Positions 58,524 to 64,000 of a DNA stretch of 64,000 bases are shown piece by piece (the stretch's first letter is position 1; every line of letters begins with the position of its first letter). Position numbers and translations under genes: made by a program. The notes under the pieces were generated by a model. The model had not been told where the DNA came from, searched no databases, and saw nothing but the letters and a program-made list of their open reading frames with translations. The stretch comes from Malurus cyaneus samueli (lineage: Eukaryota; Chordata; Aves; Passeriformes; Maluridae), in NCBI GenBank assembly GCA_009741485.1, contig CM019216.1, forward strand, positions 42,132,872-42,196,871, read 5' to 3'.

Positions 58524-61500
58524 AATATTGCCTTCTATATTAGAAAGGTGCAAAGTTGTGGTTTGAGTTTGCAAAGTAACCATAGACATGGAACTTCTGA
58601 CTTTTATTTCCACTAGAAATGGACTTCTGGCTCCACTGTCTAGTTTCCATCTATTAAATTTCATTGTCTTACTTTATGGGCAAAATTTAAGTATTTGGTA
58701 CTTGTTTTATGCTATTAAAAGTGCTGCACCAACAAAGCTGTAAAAAGACAAGGAAAAACCAGCATAGGATTGAACAGAGTTGCAAAATTGCAGTTACAGG
58801 GCTAAGTTTCAGATTCTGTGTGTGGGCAGGAGTTACACAGATGTAAGAGAACAGGACAAAATGTTCCCAATCCATTGTTCTTGCTCAGAAACTTAGAGGA
58901 ATTTGGTGCCCCTTCATCATTTGCTTCCTCCAGAAGAGGAAGCCCTGACCTCTGTGCCTGCCAGAGATTATTTATTGGAACACACCCTATGACAGCTTCA
59001 TCAACACACCGGCCCCTGTAGCTTTACAGCCCTCTCTAGTCCCTAAATTTGGACTTATTTCTTTCGAAGAGGAATTTGCTAAGTATCTGTCATCTTCACT
59101 AGATTCATCTTTAACAGCACTGACCTTAAGAGTTAGAAAATATTTAGCTAAATACAAGGTTAGATTTCAAATACAAAGTTAGAATCCTGGCTATAAAAAG
59201 GTAAATAAAGCCAGATTGTACTTAACTAAAGGATTCCTTCTTAGCTGCTGTGTTATTTTGCACTCAGAGCCCCTAACAGCCTAGGCAGCAGTTACTTAGG
59301 TATTCTGTGCTATTTCAGGATGCAACTTAAAATTAACCAGAGGGACTTAGCCCTTGAGGGCTGTTTTTTAACAGTAACCCTCTCCAAATTCTCTTTTTGT
59401 TAAATATGCTTCTCTCCTGTTTTTATTTCATGGTGCTTTTCTAAGGCAAATAAAGTGCTGTTGCATTATCTGAGAGTAGAGGGACGAGTGCATTGTTATT
59501 CAGTTGTTAAAGCATCCTCAGTACTGTTACAATATCCTGCAAGGCATGTGTCATCAAGTCTGCCCATATATTCACTAGACTTGGAGACTTGGGTACTTTC
59601 TATGCTGCGTATTGTCTAAAGCCACATTATCAGCTACATTGTAGGTAGGATGCTCTACCCAAACCATCTTTCCCGCTGCCCAAATTTGCCAGTTTTAAGG
59701 GTTCTTACTGTCATGTATTTTACAGACACATTCAGATAGTGCAGAGTTGTTTTTCGTATTTGATGATTTAATATTTAGTAATCTCTAATTCTCAAATCTT
59801 AATATCTTGTTTAGAGTGAAAATCTGATATAAAACCAAAATTGTTGATAAAGTTGCTGGCTTAAATAAAGACCTGATTTATTTACTCCCCTAAACTGTTA
59901 TGAAATATGGGGGGGCTTAGCGGAGGAGGACGGAAAAATAAGAAAATTACTCATTCCCATTATAGAAGATGTATTTTCCCTAGTGTGCTGTAGAGAAAGC
60001 CAACATACATGAGAACAAGATAAAGCTCCAAAGGCTTCAGGGTGTAATTGCTGAGGCTACACTACCTACAGCGAAAGGATACTGAGTATGAAACTAGTGG
60101 GAAAAGGCAGTAAACCAAACAGACAAACAGCCATTGTTGTAATTGTCTGTTGTTTTCTATGACTAATATTGGGGTTAATGTTAGTATTTAATTCATTCAG
60201 CTGTGCTTTCACTGGTTTTAGGCAGATACTCAACTGCAAATTCATAGTTTTAAGCATGGTAAAAATTTTACTTGTAATTGTACTCTGTTGTTAAGTGCCA
60301 TGACATGAAAAAGCTGAACAATTTATATTTGTGCTTTTCAGTTCTTCCATTTAGTGTGTTGCTACATAACAGAAAGATGTTTTCTAATTACCTGCTCTCT
60401 TAACATTGTAATCTCTTAAATACTTCATTCCTGAAATATTTAAACTATGCAGACCACCCAGAAGGGCCCAGCAGACAAGAAGTTTCAAACCAGTGATTTT
60501 TTTTCTTCAACTCCTCATGTTACTGTGTCAAGCAGTAGGTGAGAAATGAACCAACTGCTCAAAAAAAAGGTATGCAGTTTGATTTTTCACGAAGAAAATA
60601 GTCCAGAGATATGCAGAAATCACATTTAAACAAGCTTTAATAAAATTGTCTTAACTCCTCTTTAAAGAATTGTAATCCTAGCTATTCTTACTAAATTTGG
60701 ATAACTGCAATCTCACTGAGCCACTTCTCAATTTCTTACAGTAGCCAAGGAGAATTAACAGACAAAAAATAGACAGCTACAGAAACAAATGTTCAGTCCA
60801 TACTGAATATCTCAAAATATTCGATTTTTTCCAGTTCATGTGGTGCTAACTCAAGAAATTTTTACAATGTATCTATTCCATGTGTAATACACATTTTAGA
60901 TACAAAGTAAATACACACTGGTATATATTTATATATGTAAATATAGAAGACTATAAGTGATACCTAAAAAAATAAGCAGTTCTAGACTACCATTTTTGTA
61001 ACAGTTTCTCAAGTTTGATTATTTTGGAATCCTTAATTTTCAGGATTGTTTAAGACTCTGAAGGCACTTTAAATTATTTTGATCTCTGCAAATCTAACCA
61101 AATTGCCCTCTAGCAGTAGAGCCTGAGTTCTGTTGTTCCAGGAACCATACATCCCATACAATTTCTTAATGGACCTCTACCCATCTACAGAAAGATAAAT
61201 TTTTAAAGCATTCTGGGGTGAAATGGGAAGATTTGAAGTCAGGCCTTTTTGCAGATGCTGGATCATTCCTCCCACTGCCTCAGGGACTCTGTTGGAATCA
61301 GAGGAATGGTTGCTTGCATACTGAGGAGAATAGAAATGTCACATGCATCTCCCCCTTAAAAGGATGTTCTGTTGCCATACAAAAAACAAAAAGCCATGCA
61401 GTATTTTACTGTCCTGATAAGCAACCCAGAATGAAGCTAAATCTGATGTGATCTGAAACCACACAGAAGACAAACAACTGCCTCTTTAAATACTTTAAGG

Positions 61501-64000
61501 ATCAAGTGGGAATGATACATGACTTACAGATCTTCCTCTTGAGGCTTGGACCTCCAGTGAGTCATGAGGATTGCATGCAGGAATGGAAATCCATGCTCTT
61601 TTCATAGTCCTGTAAACCAGTTATACAGTGTGGAAATAATGGTGTTTACTTCATTGCACAGAAGCACCAGTGGCAACTAGAATGTTGGAAAAGGTGGGAA
61701 TGTGGAGAGAATGTGGAGAGGCTGAATGAAATGATCCTCCATTGGTAATTACCCTGATTCCACAATATTATGAGGATTTTTTTTTTTAATAATGAAATCT
61801 TAAGGCTACATAAGAATAAATATGTATATTGTAAATCAGGTCAAGAGGTTTGAACTACTCACCCTCTTCTGAGTAACCAAAATGACACTGATTAAAGACA
61901 CCAGTATAGAGATTGAATAGTGTAGAAGTTTAATTTTTTTTTGTGGTTTTTGCTGTCTCCAGCAGTGAAAATACTCATCACAGTATCTCTTGTTTCAGTG
62001 CTGGATTAGGATTAGTTTTGCAGTTTCTAAAAATCTTGAGGAAAAAAAAGAAAAGAAAAAAGGATGCAGTTGGAGAATTCCAGAGAGGCAACAAAGCCAA
62101 CTAAATGAATAACTTACTGCTGGTCACTTTGTGTATCTGCTAATATGGGAGGAAGAGCTGATTGGAATAGCACAGAAGAAGGAAAGAGAAAATTATTTGT
62201 TGCTTCTAGTCACAAATTCAAGGCTGTTGCCTGTTAATTCTGAGCTGATTAGAGAAACTGAAGTAAAAGAGAGAAGTTGGCAGTGACCACTGCTGTCAGC
62301 AGTGCCAGATCTGGCCATTCTGTAGCTCTTGCCAAACACACAATCCCTTGCCCAGACTGGTCCAAAGCTGGTCTTTCCAGCAGAATCTTTCCATCTGGAT
62401 TGCTCCCAAAATGAAGATGACAGAAGGGTATTTGTAATCCTTGTAATGCTTTGCCTTGCCTTTTCTGGTTTCCAGAGCAGTGCTGGCTGGAGAAGCTTAA
62501 AGGAACTGAAATGGTGCCAGTTACACATCATTATGTGTTTTAACACACTGAATATAAGGGAGAGCAAGTCTAAGGTGTTACTCTGTAGCTTCTACAAGGG
62601 GAAAAACTTTCGTGCTTCCAAGGGCATGCTTTCATGCACAGAGGAAGTATAGAACATTATATAACTCTTAAAGAGAAGACAGAAAGTCTTGGGGTTTACC
62701 ATAATATCTTCTAAAAATTTGTCCTCTTCAAAAATAAAGTATTTTTGTATCTTGAAGTTGGTACCCGGCCTTTTTTTTTCATGAGAACATATGTATCTAA
62801 ATGGCAACATAAGCTTCTATTAAAACAAGGGGTTCTGAGCCCATGATAGATATTAATGATTGATCTTATGGGTATGATGTTCAAGCCTGACATTTGTCAT
62901 GCTCAATTCTTTAAGGAAGACAAAGCAAAAATACTGGTTTGGAATAGAGATACGACAGTTTGAAATTATGGGCATCTTCTCTCATCTCCTAGAATTGTGT
63001 TGTTCGATCACAGCACTAAGACCCTTCCAGATAAAACAGTACTTAACAGCAATCTTCTTTTAAAAAAACTCATGTAGCACATGTTCAGATTAATGTACTT
63101 TAGCATCAGTCACCATTCAATCAATAACATTTTGTTCAGTACAAGCTCCTCAGAATGCAAGAACTGCAATGAAAAGTTATGAAATTAGATACAGAAGAAG
63201 GTGTTAGAAGGTGTTGCACTGGGGACTTAGATCATATAAAACACATGCTTGTAAAAGTAGAAATAGGAACAGAAAGTCCTGAGTTAATTATGTGTAGAGG
63301 GTATTTATGTGTTGCTACTGACTGTAAAAGATGATCCTTAGTGTAAACAACATGCCTTCAGAATCTCCAAGAGAGCAAATAAAGAGAGCTAAAAAGGTCA
63401 ATGCTATCAGAATTCAATATTTTCCATTTTCATTACAGACTTGTAGAAGGTGCCTCAAGACTATCCACCATTTGGAAATACATATGAGAAAGTATAAAAT
63501 ATTCTCCTCTCGGAGCAGATCTCTATCAAAAAGGAAAAAAAAAAAAAAAAAAAAAAGCAACCAAAAAACAAAACAACAGGAAAAAGGAATTGCATCAACA
63601 GTAAGTGCTGCTGAGGCATTTTCAGACAGCTAATAATCCCTCCAGAGCTGCCTAAGTCCAATTTGGAATTTGAGCTGACAATTGTATCTCCCTCTCTTGA
63701 TTGCCTGCTGGGAAAAAAAAAAAAAAAACAGCTATGCTTCACTGCAAAGGTAAGTAATAAAGGATAGTAAGGTCTTCAAGCCTTAAGGCTAATAAAGCTT
63801 TGGTTTTTAAAGGTTGTTCACCTGCTTTTTTAGGGAGAAAAACACCCCAACAGATTTAAATTATTATTATTAAAAAAAAAAAAAATTGATATAGGTTACA
63901 AGTAAAAGGTGTACATTTGTACATACTGAAAGTATCATGAGCTTACTGCAAACTAAATGAGACAATTGTCAGCAGTAAGTTTTTTTAATAAAAGTGAAAA
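58524..64000. other. Intergenic DNA to the right edge, no gene seen
   Basis: AT-rich sequence with many simple A or T runs, including A22 at 63535-63556, A16 at 63713-63728 and A14 at 63872-63885. In human the next gene after AMD1 is GTF3C6; I found no exon of it here, so it would lie beyond the window if synteny holds. Confidence 0.6.
63535..63885. repeat. Cluster of poly-A tracts
   Basis: Three long A runs (22, 16 and 14 bases) within 350 bases near the right edge. They are not associated with a recognisable retrotransposed transcript. Confidence 0.8.

Noticed and set aside
1..64000. tRNA, rRNA, CRISPR, operon or prokaryotic features
   Set aside because: I saw no tRNA B-box/acceptor pairing, no rRNA signature and no spaced direct-repeat array. 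The gene structure is intron-containing and vertebrate.

Overview
The window is vertebrate nuclear DNA, almost certainly from a bird. It is mostly AT-rich and non-coding, with two sharp CpG islands, split genes with GT-AG introns, and scattered LINE copies of the CR1 family with the avian-type 3' end. One region matches an avian endogenous-retrovirus LTR. The species cannot be read from the sequence. A 10-N assembly gap lies at 46809-46818.

Layout. 1-6699 is the 5' part of intron 1 of CDK19, a minus-strand gene that leaves the window on the left. CDK19 exon 1 (6700-6824) and its promoter lie in the first CpG island (about 6500-7570). As assembled, the exon carries several single-base indels that break its frame, probably sequence errors. 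8226-36360 is a gene desert holding one degraded solo LTR (about 15037-15536), two CR1 pieces and small repeats. The second CpG island (about 36360-38800) is the promoter of AMD1, which runs on the plus strand to about 54915. Its nine coding exons (37472-52888) give an intact 341-residue S-adenosylmethionine decarboxylase proenzyme. 54915-64000 is intergenic with two CR1 copies. The CDK19/AMD1 head-to-head order matches human 6q21, so this is conserved synteny.

Main interest. AMD1 makes decarboxylated AdoMet for spermidine and spermine synthesis, and the window preserves its translational control devices. These are a cap-proximal uORF encoding MAGDIS (37081-37101), known as a polyamine-responsive ribosome-stalling peptide, and, directly after the UGA stop, an in-frame open extension of 125 codons (52889-53266). 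That extension corresponds to the AMD1 'tail' described in vertebrates, where rare readthrough ribosomes stall at the second stop and queue back. Two poly(A) signals predict mRNAs of about 2.1 and 3.4 kb, matching the two classical mammalian AMD1 transcripts. Three CACGTG E-boxes cluster in the intron 1 CpG island. No prokaryotic feature, CRISPR array, tRNA or rRNA gene was seen.
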